DNA from: Ruminococcus sp.
Lineage (GTDB): Bacteria > Bacillota > Clostridia > Oscillospirales > Ruminococcaceae
Direction: 5' to 3'
Assembly (NCBI GenBank): GCA_024697545.1
Contig: JAILFN010000103.1
Coordinates: 1 to 64,000 of the forward strand
DNA length: 64,000 nucleotides
The translations under genes were made by a program, and so were the position numbers. The notes beneath the pieces were generated by a model. It made no database searches, had not been told where the DNA came from, and worked only from the letters and a program-made list of their open reading frames with translations. Numbering within the stretch: the stretch's first letter is position 1; each line of letters opens with the position of its first letter. Of this stretch, positions 52,464 through 61,614 are shown piece after piece.

Positions 52464-54104
52464 TTAATCCACCTCCATCATTCTTCTTCTGAGTCTTGTT
52501 ATACCGTTAGATCTTATTATCTTGACCACGATGGAAAGAACCACCAGACCGAGGAGCACGATGGCTATAAGCGTAAAGTGATCCTGGAGCCACTGCTCTC
52601 TGTAATACTCGAACGCCTTGTCGTAGTCCTTCTTGTCGTTGGCTATCTTGAATCTCTTCATAGCCTTTCTGTACTCGTGATTTTTAAGATCTGCCTTACC
52701 GAGACCGATGTGCGCGTAGGTGTAGCCGCCGTCACGCTTGATGACCTCGTTCCAGTAAGGACTTGCCTCAACATAAAGACCTTCATCATAGTAGGAGAAA
52801 GCCTTATGCAGATTCTCACCGAATGAAGTTCTCTCGAACACGGTGATATCATTTCTGGTCTTTGCACCCTCAAGCACGATAACGTAATCGTCAAGTGCCT
52901 CTACCGCATTCGGGCTGGAGAATGATCCGCGCTGATCTGCGGCGGAGTTCTTGGTGCCGAATATGCAGATAAGGTTGCAGAGCCTGTCGTACTGGAATAC
53001 ACGGCCTGTCTCAAAATCAAGTACGTTTATCAGACCCTCATCGCTTATCGCGATGTCTGTAAGCTTTGTAGCGTAGGTCTTCTTGGTCGCCATATCCCAT
53101 ACGGCATCGGTGTGGTCGCCGAAGTTATAGTCGTTTCCGACAACGTTATCCCAGATGTTGTAGCCTGCGGGGTTTATCTTCTTTACCGCGTCGGTATCGG
53201 TGGATACCTCGGTAACGGTGTAGATAAAGCCTTCGTTGTCGATATCGAAGTTTGCATACTCAACAGGCACGTTTCTTGTCATACCCTCGATCTGAGCGTT
53301 TGAAGCTACCTTTCTCCAGAGCTTCTGTGCTACGACCTTGGCGGTGACTTCAACGCGGTTCGCACCGTAGAAGCCTGTGAATGAGCCGTCCTTCTTGAAC
53401 TGCACCGAACCCGTGTTCACCGACTTTACAACGGCGTATACGTTCTCGGCGTAGTCAACTATCACCTTTGTGGGGTTGAAGGTCTTTGAGGTGTAAAGCT
53501 TTTCGGTAGGCTTTATGTATTCCTGCTCCATAGTGAGCTGTGTTGCGCTGTCTACCGAAGCTCTGACTACTCGGGCGTTTGCATAGTCGGCGATGAATAT
53601 CGTCTGCTTGCCCGTGGTGGGGCTCTTCATAACGAAAAGACCCTGGGGCTCCTTGAGCATCGAGCCCGTGCCGTCTTCGGTAAGGGCTATCTCACCCGCA
53701 GAGGGGTCGAGCTTTGTAGGACCGTTTATGAAGTAATATCTTCCCGTTACCTCAAAGTCGGTGTTGAGTCTGAGTATCCTGCTGTTTCCCGTATCGGCTA
53801 CCCAGATCTCCTTGTCGTCATAAACGAAGAAGTCTCTTGCCTCGCTCAGGGAATCGGAAGCCTCTTCGTTGTAAAATAGGGGATCGGCGGGATCTGAAAG
53901 CTTGTCAAGGCGCATATCCTTGCCCGTGACGGTCCTCTTTACGGTATAGCCCGCCTGAGATGGGATCGCCGTATCCCAGTTATCGTATGTGTAAGGTCTG
54001 TAAGGCTCATCCGCGAAAGCAGTGACGGACATCATAGACAAAGCCGTGCACGCTGCGAGCGACAGACTGATGAGCTTCCTTACGGAAAATTTAAATCCAT
54101 TCAC
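52464..54104 (-). CDS. Exported beta-propeller (NHL-like) protein with C-terminal membrane anchor
   Basis: A 546-residue protein with a signal peptide (1 to about 31), an NHL/six-blade propeller (about 90-420; IWVADTGNSRILRLNTDFEVTG, TIFIADYANARVVRA, FNPTKVIVDYAENVYAV, GLINVLDFETGRVFQYD), a TPR-like helical stretch (about 430-500; AFSYYDEGLYVEASPYWNEVIKRDGGYTYAHIGLGKADL) and a single membrane segment (about 515-535) with a basic tail. The propeller lies outside the cell. It could bind polysaccharide or hold the neighbouring exported proteins together. It shares an operon with importer genes; I know this set from other Firmicutes but not its function. Confidence 0.75.
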   Translation of the reverse strand: MNGFKFSVRKLISLSLAACTALSMMSVTAFADEPYRPYTYDNWDTAIPSQAGYTVKRTVTGKDMRLDKLSDPADPLFYNEEASDSLSEARDFFVYDDKEIWVADTGNSRILRLNTDFEVTGRYYFINGPTKLDPSAGEIALTEDGTGSMLKEPQGLFVMKSPTTGKQTIFIADYANARVVRASVDSATQLTMEQEYIKPTEKLYTSKTFNPTKVIVDYAENVYAVVKSVNTGSVQFKKDGSFTGFYGANRVEVTAKVVAQKLWRKVASNAQIEGMTRNVPVEYANFDIDNEGFIYTVTEVSTDTDAVKKINPAGYNIWDNVVGNDYNFGDHTDAVWDMATKKTYATKLTDIAISDEGLINVLDFETGRVFQYDRLCNLICIFGTKNSAADQRGSFSSPNAVEALDDYVIVLEGAKTRNDITVFERTSFGENLHKAFSYYDEGLYVEASPYWNEVIKRDGGYTYAHIGLGKADLKNHEYRKAMKRFKIANDKKDYDKAFEYYREQWLQDHFTLIAIVLLGLVVLSIVVKIIRSNGITRLRRRMMEVD

Positions 54105-54163
54105 TGTATTATCACCTGTTTCCTTTTAATATAGATGTTGTTTCATTCTTATATCTCACCGGT

Positions 54164-55060
54164 TTAATCCTTCATACCTGAGTTCGCCATGGTCTCCATA
54201 ACGTTACCCTGTGCAATGAGGAATACAACCAGCGGGGGGATCAGGAGCAATACAGCCGAGGCAAAGGTGACACCCTGTCGTGCCAGACCTGCCATCGAGA
54301 TCTGCTGTACGATAGTCGGCAGCGTCTTGTACTCTTCCGAGTAGATGACCGAACCGCCGTTTATGTTCCATGCCTGCTGGAACGCGAAGATTATGATGGT
54401 CATGATAGCGGGCTTTGAGTTCGGAACAACTATCTGCCAGCATATCCTGAAAAGTCCCGCGCCGTCAACCTTCGCCGCTTCTACCATCGAGTCGTGTATG
54501 GTAGACATACTCTGTCTCATCAGGTAAAGGTTCATCGCTGTTGCGATATAGGGAAGGATCAGAACGAAGTAGGTGTCGATGATGTGGATCTTTGAGTACA
54601 CGAGGAACTGCATGATCCATGTTGCCTGCGACTGGAAAAGCAGGGCAATAACGATTATCTTGTTGAGGATCTTATCGCCGGGGAACTTGCACTTAGCGAG
54701 CACGAACGCCGCCATGCAGGTAACGAACACGTTGAAAACACATATTACAACGGTCGTGAACACGCTGTTGAAGATGTATCTCGAAAGAGGTACTGTGTAT
54801 TCCGCCGCTACCTTGAACATATCGTGGAAGTTCTTGCCGGTAGGATTGAGCACATAAAGCTTAGGCGGGAATACGAAAAGCTCTTCAACGGGCTTTAATG
54901 ACTGTACTACAGAGTAGTAGATGGGGAATACCATGAATATTCCGAGTATCGAAAGGAACAGAAAGATGCAGATATCACCGCCGACAGAGCCGTTGATCTT
55001 CTTGCGCTTTTCTCTGACTTTAAGCTGTTCGATCGACTTTTTTCTTCTTCTTCTTGCCAT
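54164..55060 (-). CDS. Carbohydrate ABC permease, MalG type (pair 1)
   Basis: A 298-residue permease with six membrane segments. The EAA loop is DSMVEAAKVDGAGLFRICWQIVVPNSKPAIMT. It begins with a strongly basic N-terminus (ARRRRKKSIEQLKVREKRKK). With the gene at 55079 it makes the channel served by the large solute-binding protein upstream. Confidence 0.88.
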   Translation of the reverse strand: MARRRRKKSIEQLKVREKRKKINGSVGGDICIFLFLSILGIFMVFPIYYSVVQSLKPVEELFVFPPKLYVLNPTGKNFHDMFKVAAEYTVPLSRYIFNSVFTTVVICVFNVFVTCMAAFVLAKCKFPGDKILNKIIVIALLFQSQATWIMQFLVYSKIHIIDTYFVLILPYIATAMNLYLMRQSMSTIHDSMVEAAKVDGAGLFRICWQIVVPNSKPAIMTIIIFAFQQAWNINGGSVIYSEEYKTLPTIVQQISMAGLARQGVTFASAVLLLIPPLVVFLIAQGNVMETMANSGMKD

Positions 55061-55078
55061 TTGTTATCTGCACCTCCT

Positions 55079-56023
55079 TTAATCAATGTATTTGCCGAGC
55101 AGGCTGTTTACGCCCTTGTTCGCAAGGAGCATCACAAGGAACAGCACGAAGCATATCGCCGAAGCGTAGCCCATCTCGTATCTTACGGAACCGTAGTCGG
55201 TAGCGTGGTTCATAACGGTGTGAGCTGCGTAATCGGTAGAGGGCAGACCTACTAGCATCTGTCCTACGGAACCTACGGTAAAGGAACCTGCGATCTGGTT
55301 AACTGCCGCGAACAGCAGCGAGGGTCCCATCGAAGGGATGGTGATCTTGAAAAGCTCCTGCCAGCGGTTCTTTATGCCCTCGATAGCGCCCGCTTCATAC
55401 ATCGTCTTGTCGATGTTCTGGAAGCCCGCACGCATAGCAAGGAAGCCAGCGCCCATCGACATCCAGAGCTGTACGATGATGCACACGCCGAGGATATAGG
55501 TGGTATCTGTGAGCCACTGAACGGGCTTTGAGATGAATCCGAGGTCAAGCAGTATAGCGTTCAGATAACCGTACTGGTCACCGGAAAGTATCAGCTGCCA
55601 TGTTACATATACGGAAGTAGTCATCGAAGGTGCATAGAAAACGAAGGTGAAGAAGGTCTTGAGGAATGGGTTCATCTCGTTTATCAGCCATGCGACCAGG
55701 AAGCTGAGCATATAAGCGAAGGGTCCTGTGAATACCGCGAAGATAAGGGTATTTCTGACTGCGATAAGGAATACGCTGTCGTTAACGAACAGAGTATAGA
55801 AGTTTGAAAGTCCGACCCACTTGGGCGCCTGTATCATATTGAAGTTGGTGAAAGACATCGGGAGACTCATTACAACGGGTATGATCGTGCAGAGCAGGAA
55901 CAAAGCCATGAACGGAGCAAGGAGCCCGTAGCAGCCCTTATTGACTTTCATCATATGCCAAGTATAATGCCAGTAGCCCATCTTTATAGCCGGCGTCTGA
56001 TTATTTCTTTGCTGGTTTGCCAT
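55079..56023 (-). CDS. Carbohydrate ABC permease, MalF type (pair 1)
   Basis: A 314-residue permease of the CUT1 MalF/UgpA kind. The EAA-type loop is KTMYEAGAIEGIKNRWQELFKITIPSMGPSLLF. It lies 19 nt downstream of the solute-binding protein gene. Confidence 0.88.
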   Translation of the reverse strand: MANQQRNNQTPAIKMGYWHYTWHMMKVNKGCYGLLAPFMALFLLCTIIPVVMSLPMSFTNFNMIQAPKWVGLSNFYTLFVNDSVFLIAVRNTLIFAVFTGPFAYMLSFLVAWLINEMNPFLKTFFTFVFYAPSMTTSVYVTWQLILSGDQYGYLNAILLDLGFISKPVQWLTDTTYILGVCIIVQLWMSMGAGFLAMRAGFQNIDKTMYEAGAIEGIKNRWQELFKITIPSMGPSLLFAAVNQIAGSFTVGSVGQMLVGLPSTDYAAHTVMNHATDYGSVRYEMGYASAICFVLFLVMLLANKGVNSLLGKYID

Positions 56024-56042
56024 TTAATTCCTCTCCCCTTTC

Positions 56043-59000
56043 TTACTCATACAGTGCAAGGTCGTTGTTCTTACGAGTGATCTCTTCATTGATATCCTTG
56101 TCATACCAGAAGAGGGTATCACGCGCATTTGCGTACTGGTTTGCAACCTCTCTGAAGGCGTTGTTGAGGTTTCTGGTAACGCCGTAGGAAGCGGGGATAA
56201 CGGGAACTTCCCTCTGAGCCGTCAGCTGCTGGGTGAGCTTGCCCACCTGAGACTGAGTCCAGGAGAGGTTCTGGAGCGCGTTGAGGTTTGCGGTATCAAA
56301 GCGTCCCATTGTGCCGAGTACGGATTCGATATCCTGTCCGTAAGTGGTCTGGGTCTCATCGGAGGTGAACCACTTGATGAATTCCCACGCGCCTTCCTTA
56401 TCGGGGCAGGTCTTGAAGATCAGGGCGCCCGATCCCGCGGAGGATGCGGTGATGTCGATCTTTGTGCCGTCCTTCAGGGTAACGCTGCCGTTTTCATTGG
56501 GTGTGCCGGGAACGTGCATGAAGTTCCAGCAGCCCTTGATCTCGGGAGCCGCAACGGTCAGCTGGTTGAAGAAGGTGTAGTTCTGGATCATTATAGGCAT
56601 ATCGCCCTGACGGAATCTTGTGAATGCGTCGTAAGTCTGGCTGAAGCTGTACTTGGTGTAGAACTCTGTCCACATCTCAAATGCGTTTACAGCCTCCTGC
56701 TTGTCGAAGTTTGTCTTTGTGAGGTCTTCGTTGTAGTAGTTGACACCCTGCTGCATGAGGAGCATAGCGAAGGTGTTGCCCGCTTCTGTTACAGGCGATA
56801 CGGCGGTGACGCCCGATGTGCCGCCCATTACGGGGAGGATAAGACCTACTTCCATGTAGTTTCTCTGAAGTACAGGCAGTACGTTGAGCAGACCCTCCCA
56901 TGTTGCGAGGTCGGTCTCGGGGTCAACGCCCAGTTCTTCAAGGATATCGCTGCGGTAGAACAGCATCGGGAAGGTCTGGGATACGGGCAGTCCGTATACG
57001 CCGTCGTTGTACTTATAAAGTGTAGTAGCGTCGGAAGAGAATCTCTTTATAACTTCCTCATAATCGGGGAACTGTGTGATATCCTCAAGCACGCCTCGTG
57101 AAGCCAGCTGTATCGGGAAGTCGCCGCCCATGAACAGTGCAAGGTCGGGGCCCTTTCCTGCGAATGTAGCTTCGATTATACCGCCCTGTACCAGCTTCAT
57201 GTTTACCTTGGTATCAGCGGTAAGGTTGTATTCGTTGTTTACGAGGTTTGTAACGACGGTAGCGTTATCACGGCCGAGCGCGATCCAGCAGGTCATTACG
57301 TCATCGCCCTCTTCAAGATCCGTAAGGGAGTTGTAATCCTCAAAGAAAGAGCCGATGAAAGCGTCAAATCCGAACTTTAAGGAACGGAAGAAATTGTTCT
57401 TGCAGGGGGTGAATTCCTGATCCTTGCCCGCAAGCTCTATGAGGTCTACCTCAAGCGGCTGCTCGCGGTAGGTGCTCACCCATGATGAAAGCGAGGTAAC
57501 GTTATCCTTGATCTGGCTCATCATCTCGGGGATACGGTCGGGCTTTTCGATACACTCGTCAAGGGTAAGTGCCATCTTTTCGAGAGTTACAGCCTCAGAA
57601 CCGCCCTGATTCGAGAGAGTCTCGATCTCATCCTTGAGGGCTCTCAGCTGCTTGCTGAACGCCTTGAAATCGGGAATGATCTCGGGAATGGTGTGGTCGA
57701 TCATGTAGTTGTTGTACTCATCGGGATCGGGACCTGTTATCTGTCTGATCCTGCGGTAGTAGTTGTTGATATCATAGGTGATGTTATCAAGCTCGCCCAT
57801 GATAGAGCCGATCTCACCGGGAACAGCCTCAAGTGTGAGGGTGTGCTGACCTGCCGAGAGGTAGTAGTAAATGGGGTCTGCATTCTCGTCTTCGGTAACT
57901 CTGGGAGTTGTGATCGTCCAGTCGGAGTTGTAGTAGAACTTGATCTGGTCGCTCTGCTTGTTGGGAACTACACCGTCAATGTAAAGGCGGCGGTTTGAGT
58001 ACATACCGCGCATCACGTCCTGCTTGGCGCGTATGCCGACCTTGTACCAGCCGTCCTTTGCAACGGTAACGTTCCATGTAGCAGACTGCGTGGACTGGCT
58101 CCAGCTCTGCTTTCCTATTGTATTGTATCTGGTCTTGGTGGGGCTCGTGCCGTTTACGCACGAGGTTATGTAAGAGTGCATATCGCTCGTCGGGAAGAGC
58201 GTGCGGTCGCTCTTTTCGTTCGCAAGCTCACCCTCAAGGGTGATGAGCTCATCGGCAGCCGAAGAAAGCTCGGAAGCATTGGGTGCCTGATAGTCATCGG
58301 GACCGGTATACTGATAAAGTGTGAAGTCCTTGAGCGCGAACTGCGCCTTTTCGGACTTGATGGTAACGACATTGTGCCCGTTCTCAAAATAGAAGAGAAG
58401 CGGCTCGCCCGAAAGTCCGTCGATATCTTTAAGCGGCTGATCCATCTGCCACTTTGCATATGCGACCTGACCGGGGCGGATATCGTTTCCTCTCGTATCC
58501 ATGTCTATGCCGGTGCTGCTCTCTGTCGTGGCGTTCACCCATACCTTCGGAAGAGTGATACGTCCCGCGGTAGGATACTGGCACTCGCCGTTTACGTCAA
58601 ACTCCAGCTCAACGTCGCTGGTGTTGCTCTCCTGCGGAACGTAATAGCTCACCTTTACGCTGTAAACGCCCGCCGAGGGAACATCCACCCCGAACGAGAA
58701 GCCGCCGTCCTGGTTCGCCCAGTTGAGGACATTGTCCTCACCGCCGACAGAAGCCATTGCTATGTCTGTACCGTCCAATACAGTGTAATCAGAGCTGCCC
58801 GCGATATCCGCAGCAGTCAGTGTGATCTCCTGATCGGAGCCTTTTTCGCCCGAATACTTGACGAAAAACTCTTTGTAGGATCCTTCAACGCGCTTGCCCT
58901 CTGCCCCAGCCGACTCACTGCCGCCGTCCGCCGAAGCAGCGTTCCCGACAGCGCCGTCAAGCGCAGCGGAATTCTCTTCTTCAGCGTCAGCAAACGCAGG

Positions 59001-59072
59001 TATCGCCGCCGAAGCCAGCATTACAGCTGCGACTGCGGAAGAGACAACACGCCTAAACCTTGTGTTATTCAC
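56043..59072 (-). CDS. Very large sugar-type solute-binding protein with N-terminal beta modules
   Basis: About 1009 residues, more than twice the usual size. Signal peptide (1 to about 28, ending AFA) and no lipobox. The N-terminal half has two carbohydrate-binding-module-like beta domains (about 75-265, GVYSVKVSYYVPQ; about 300-445, WYKVGIRAKQDVMRG, YIDGVV) and a helical spacer (about 455-560). The C-terminal half (about 600-1009) is a family 1 extracellular solute-binding domain (VNMKLVQGGIIEATFAGKGPDLALFMGGDFPIQLASRGVLEDIT). GTG 59072 follows GGAAAGGTGG; a longer frame lacks a site. Without a lipobox it is probably held by interaction or its beta modules. Confidence 0.8.
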   Translation of the reverse strand: MNNTRFRRVVSSAVAAVMLASAAIPAFADAEEENSAALDGAVGNAASADGGSESAGAEGKRVEGSYKEFFVKYSGEKGSDQEITLTAADIAGSSDYTVLDGTDIAMASVGGEDNVLNWANQDGGFSFGVDVPSAGVYSVKVSYYVPQESNTSDVELEFDVNGECQYPTAGRITLPKVWVNATTESSTGIDMDTRGNDIRPGQVAYAKWQMDQPLKDIDGLSGEPLLFYFENGHNVVTIKSEKAQFALKDFTLYQYTGPDDYQAPNASELSSAADELITLEGELANEKSDRTLFPTSDMHSYITSCVNGTSPTKTRYNTIGKQSWSQSTQSATWNVTVAKDGWYKVGIRAKQDVMRGMYSNRRLYIDGVVPNKQSDQIKFYYNSDWTITTPRVTEDENADPIYYYLSAGQHTLTLEAVPGEIGSIMGELDNITYDINNYYRRIRQITGPDPDEYNNYMIDHTIPEIIPDFKAFSKQLRALKDEIETLSNQGGSEAVTLEKMALTLDECIEKPDRIPEMMSQIKDNVTSLSSWVSTYREQPLEVDLIELAGKDQEFTPCKNNFFRSLKFGFDAFIGSFFEDYNSLTDLEEGDDVMTCWIALGRDNATVVTNLVNNEYNLTADTKVNMKLVQGGIIEATFAGKGPDLALFMGGDFPIQLASRGVLEDITQFPDYEEVIKRFSSDATTLYKYNDGVYGLPVSQTFPMLFYRSDILEELGVDPETDLATWEGLLNVLPVLQRNYMEVGLILPVMGGTSGVTAVSPVTEAGNTFAMLLMQQGVNYYNEDLTKTNFDKQEAVNAFEMWTEFYTKYSFSQTYDAFTRFRQGDMPIMIQNYTFFNQLTVAAPEIKGCWNFMHVPGTPNENGSVTLKDGTKIDITASSAGSGALIFKTCPDKEGAWEFIKWFTSDETQTTYGQDIESVLGTMGRFDTANLNALQNLSWTQSQVGKLTQQLTAQREVPVIPASYGVTRNLNNAFREVANQYANARDTLFWYDKDINEEITRKNNDLALYE

Positions 59073-59232
59073 AATAAATCCACCTTTCCAGTAAATTTGC
59101 TGTACTATAAACAGTCCCGCAGGCGGCATAGGTCTTTAAGACAGCCGCACCGCAAAGCTGATTACATTTTAAATATATACTATCCGCCCCACAGCAGGAA
59201 ACGGCAATAGTCAAAACTGTTTTCAAAATGGC

Positions 59233-60174
59233 TCAGCCCGACCTGACGATGTAAAGCCTTCCGCTCTCATCGTCCACCTCGACCTTAACTCTGTCGCCGC
59301 CCTTGATGCCGAGCTTGTCCATGTGGTCACGCGGAAGCTGCAATCTTCCCGCGCGGTCCAATACCACAAGTTCTTCGTGGGTAAAGCCATCGTCGCCCTC
59401 CGCAGCAGCCGAAGCGTCCGCTTCCGTCTCACCGAAGCCCTTTATCTGCTCCAGCTCTTCCTTATAGGAACGCTTTCGCACGATCTCAGAGCTCGTCCTG
59501 CCGTCGCGTATCGCCACGACGCGGTCGATATGCCGTGCCAGCCGAACGTCATGCGTAACGATGACGACCGTGACCCCTAAGGTCTTGTTCACCTCTTTGA
59601 AGATATCGAGTATCATATTAGAGGTCTTGGTATCGACAGAGCCCGTCGGCTCGTCTGCAAGAAGCAGCTTCGGGTCGTTCGCAAGGGCAATGGCGATAGC
59701 CACCCTCTGCTGCTCGCCTCCCGACATCTGATCGAGGCGCGAGTTCTTTCGTCCCAGAAGCCCTACGCTTTCAAGAAGCTTCAGCGCCTTTTCGCGCCTT
59801 TTGCGCCGCCCGTCAAGCAGCATCGGCAGTTCAACGTTCTGCACCGCGGTAAGATACGGCACAAGGTTTCTCGCATTGTTCTGCCAGACGAACCCGACGG
59901 TATTGCGTTTATATTCAACATAATCGTTGTCTGTAAATTTCAGCAGGTTCTTTCCGTCAACGAAAAGCTGACCCGCACTGGGTCTGTCAAGTCCGCCCAG
60001 CATATTAAGGAGCGTTGATTTTCCGCTGCCCGAGTTGCCGACTATCGCCATCAGCTCTCCCCTGTCAACGGTAAGATCAAGTCCCTGGAGCGCCACGACC
60101 TCGACCTCTGAAGTCTTGTATATCTTCACAAGGTTCTCGCACCTTATCATAGCGCTGTCATTATCAGCTGTCAT
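59233..60174 (-). CDS. LolD/MacB-type ABC ATPase with AbrB-like C-terminus
   Basis: A 313-residue ATPase. Walker A is GNSGSGKST, signature MSGGEQQR, Walker B LLLADEP, H-loop VTHD. This subfamily (FtsE/LolD/MacB) works with FtsX-like permeases, not sugar permeases. After the ATPase (to about 225) come a linker and an AbrB/SpoVT-like swapped-hairpin domain (about 265-313; VVLDRAGRLQLPRDHMDKLGIKGGDRVKVEV). AbrB-like domains bind DNA or act in dimerisation; the fusion to an ABC ATPase is uncommon. ATG 60174 (MTADND) is chosen; the frame is open upstream. No FtsX-type permease lies near it. Confidence 0.8.
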   Translation of the reverse strand: MTADNDSAMIRCENLVKIYKTSEVEVVALQGLDLTVDRGELMAIVGNSGSGKSTLLNMLGGLDRPSAGQLFVDGKNLLKFTDNDYVEYKRNTVGFVWQNNARNLVPYLTAVQNVELPMLLDGRRKRREKALKLLESVGLLGRKNSRLDQMSGGEQQRVAIAIALANDPKLLLADEPTGSVDTKTSNMILDIFKEVNKTLGVTVVIVTHDVRLARHIDRVVAIRDGRTSSEIVRKRSYKEELEQIKGFGETEADASAAAEGDDGFTHEELVVLDRAGRLQLPRDHMDKLGIKGGDRVKVEVDDESGRLYIVRSG

Positions 60175-60184
60175 GCTGTTTTTA

Positions 60185-60871
60185 TCAAAGCTGCTCAACG
60201 ATCTCACCATCCTCAAGCGTGTAGACCTTGTCGGCCACATCCATCATACTGGGGTCGTGTGTCGTCATAATGATAGTCATACCGCGTTCAGCGACAAGTT
60301 CCTTGAAAAGCTTGACGATATGCAGCGCCGTCGCAGTATCCAGCTCGGCGGTAGGCTCGTCCGCGAAGACTATCAGCGGCTCGTGAGCTATCGCCCTCGC
60401 TATCGCCGTCCTCTGCTGCTCACCGCCCGACATCTCGGAAGGACGATGGTGCATACGCTTGTCAAGTCCGACAGCCGTCATGACCTCAACGACCCGCGCC
60501 CGCCTTTTATTATAAGGATAGTTCGCGAGCCTGAGCATGAAATCAACGTTTTCAAAAGCGGTCAGACCGCTCATGAGCGCTACCGACTGGAAAACGAACG
60601 CCATCTCGCGCCGTCTTATGTTATCGCGCTTCTTTTCCGAAAGCTTTGTGATATCCCTGCCGTCAAACACTACCTTGCCCTTTGTGGGCTTATCAAGCGC
60701 ACCGAGGATATTGATGAGGGTGGTCTTGCCGCTGCCCGATCTTCCCCTGAGCACCGTCAGCTTTCCCTGCTCGATCTCGATGTTGATGTTTTTCAGTGCA
60801 GAAACAACGCTGCCGTCGCCGATCTTGAAGTCGCGGCAGACGTTTTGGGCTGAAAGTATGACCTCACCCAT
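60185..60871 (-). CDS. LolD/MacB-type ABC ATPase
   Basis: A 228-residue ATPase with Walker A GRSGSGKTT, signature MSGGEQQR, Walker B LIVFADEP and H-loop TTHD. It is the usual short LolD/FtsE form. ATG 60871 has GTGAGG upstream and overlaps the end of a small upstream ORF. Ten bases separate it from the next ATPase gene, so the two probably form a heterodimer driving an unidentified membrane partner. Confidence 0.85.
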   Translation of the reverse strand: MGEVILSAQNVCRDFKIGDGSVVSALKNINIEIEQGKLTVLRGRSGSGKTTLINILGALDKPTKGKVVFDGRDITKLSEKKRDNIRRREMAFVFQSVALMSGLTAFENVDFMLRLANYPYNKRRARVVEVMTAVGLDKRMHHRPSEMSGGEQQRTAIARAIAHEPLIVFADEPTAELDTATALHIVKLFKELVAERGMTIIMTTHDPSMMDVADKVYTLEDGEIVEQL

Positions 60872-60947
60872 CGGACACCTCACTAATCATTTTGTACAAT
60901 TTGCATATAACTTTATTCATAATAGCCATACTCATCATGTCTGTCAT
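60864..60947 (-). CDS. Possible 27-codon leader ORF
   Basis: ATG 60947 opens a frame MTDMMSMAIMNKVICKLYKMISEVSDG ending at TGA within the first codons of the ATPase gene. An AGGAT lies directly before it but too close to be ideal. It could couple translation of the leader to the operon, or be chance. Confidence 0.2.
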   Translation of the reverse strand: MTDMMSMAIMNKVICKLYKMISEVSDG

Positions 60948-61245
60948 ATCCTGTACCTGTGCGGTCAAGAATACAAATTTTTTAACTAATATGCACATTA
61001 TAACGCCGCGTTTTTAGTAACATATGACAAAAAGAGCCTAATGGACTAATTCTAATTATATCAATTTTCATGCGGTTTGTCAAGTGTAAGAAAACGTTTA
61101 CGGTATTCTTTAAGTCAATTTTCACAAATTTAGTCACTATTCACAATATAAAGATTAAATTTTGTATATTTTCACTTCTTTCATGTGACAATATTCGCAT
61201 GAAACGGGTGTTATTATTATACTTGCAAAAAGGAAGTGAACGAAA
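60948..61245. other. Divergent promoter region without a gene
   Basis: AT-rich sequence between the leftward importer operon and spoIIA. It contains the leftward promoter (61055-61083). I could not find a convincing sigma-H promoter for spoIIA; TATTAT-like bases lie near 61213. Confidence 0.5.
61055..61083 (-). promoter_or_regulatory. Promoter of the leftward ATPase/importer operon
   Basis: Minus strand TTGACA (61083-61078), 17-nt spacer, TATAAT (61060-61055). The leader is about 180 nt long. I see no strong terminator between here and 47225, so the transcript could include ten genes. Confidence 0.8.
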
Positions 61246-61614
61246 ATGTCAGTAGAATTGAAACTTGTTGCAGACAAACTGACTGCATATCTATCAGGAG
61301 ACATAGATCACCACACCGCAGCAGCTATGCGAACGGAGATAGACCACGCACTAAGAACAAATAATATCAAAATATTAACACTCGACTTTTCCCGAGTGAC
61401 CTTTATGGACAGTTCGGGCATAGGGCTTGTAATGGGACGACAGAAACTGGCAGCCGAACTCGGCGGAAGGTGCCGCGTAGCCGATCCGCCCGCCTATATA
61501 TCAAAGGTCATGAAGATATCGGGCATTGGAAGGCTGTGTGAGATAATAGATACCCGAGCGCCCGTCCGCACGGGTCCACGCAGAGATGCTGCCGCGGGAG
61601 GTGAGGAAGAATGA
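61246..61614 (+). CDS. spoIIAA: Anti-sigma-F factor antagonist SpoIIAA
   Basis: A 122-residue STAS-domain protein. In its unphosphorylated form it releases sigma-F from SpoIIAB in the forespore. The phosphorylation site is the first serine of MDSSGIGLVMGR. The N-terminal ELKLVADKLTAYLSGDIDHHTA matches the family. AAAGGAAGTG precedes the ATG. The C-terminus is about 10 residues longer and Arg-rich compared with the Bacillus protein. Its TGA overlaps the next start. Confidence 0.92.
   Translation: MSVELKLVADKLTAYLSGDIDHHTAAAMRTEIDHALRTNNIKILTLDFSRVTFMDSSGIGLVMGRQKLAAELGGRCRVADPPAYISKVMKISGIGRLCEIIDTRAPVRTGPRRDAAAGGEEE

Noticed and set aside
58176-59210. 344-codon plus-strand ORF
   Set aside because: It is the antisense shadow of the large solute-binding protein; no start signal and implausible composition.
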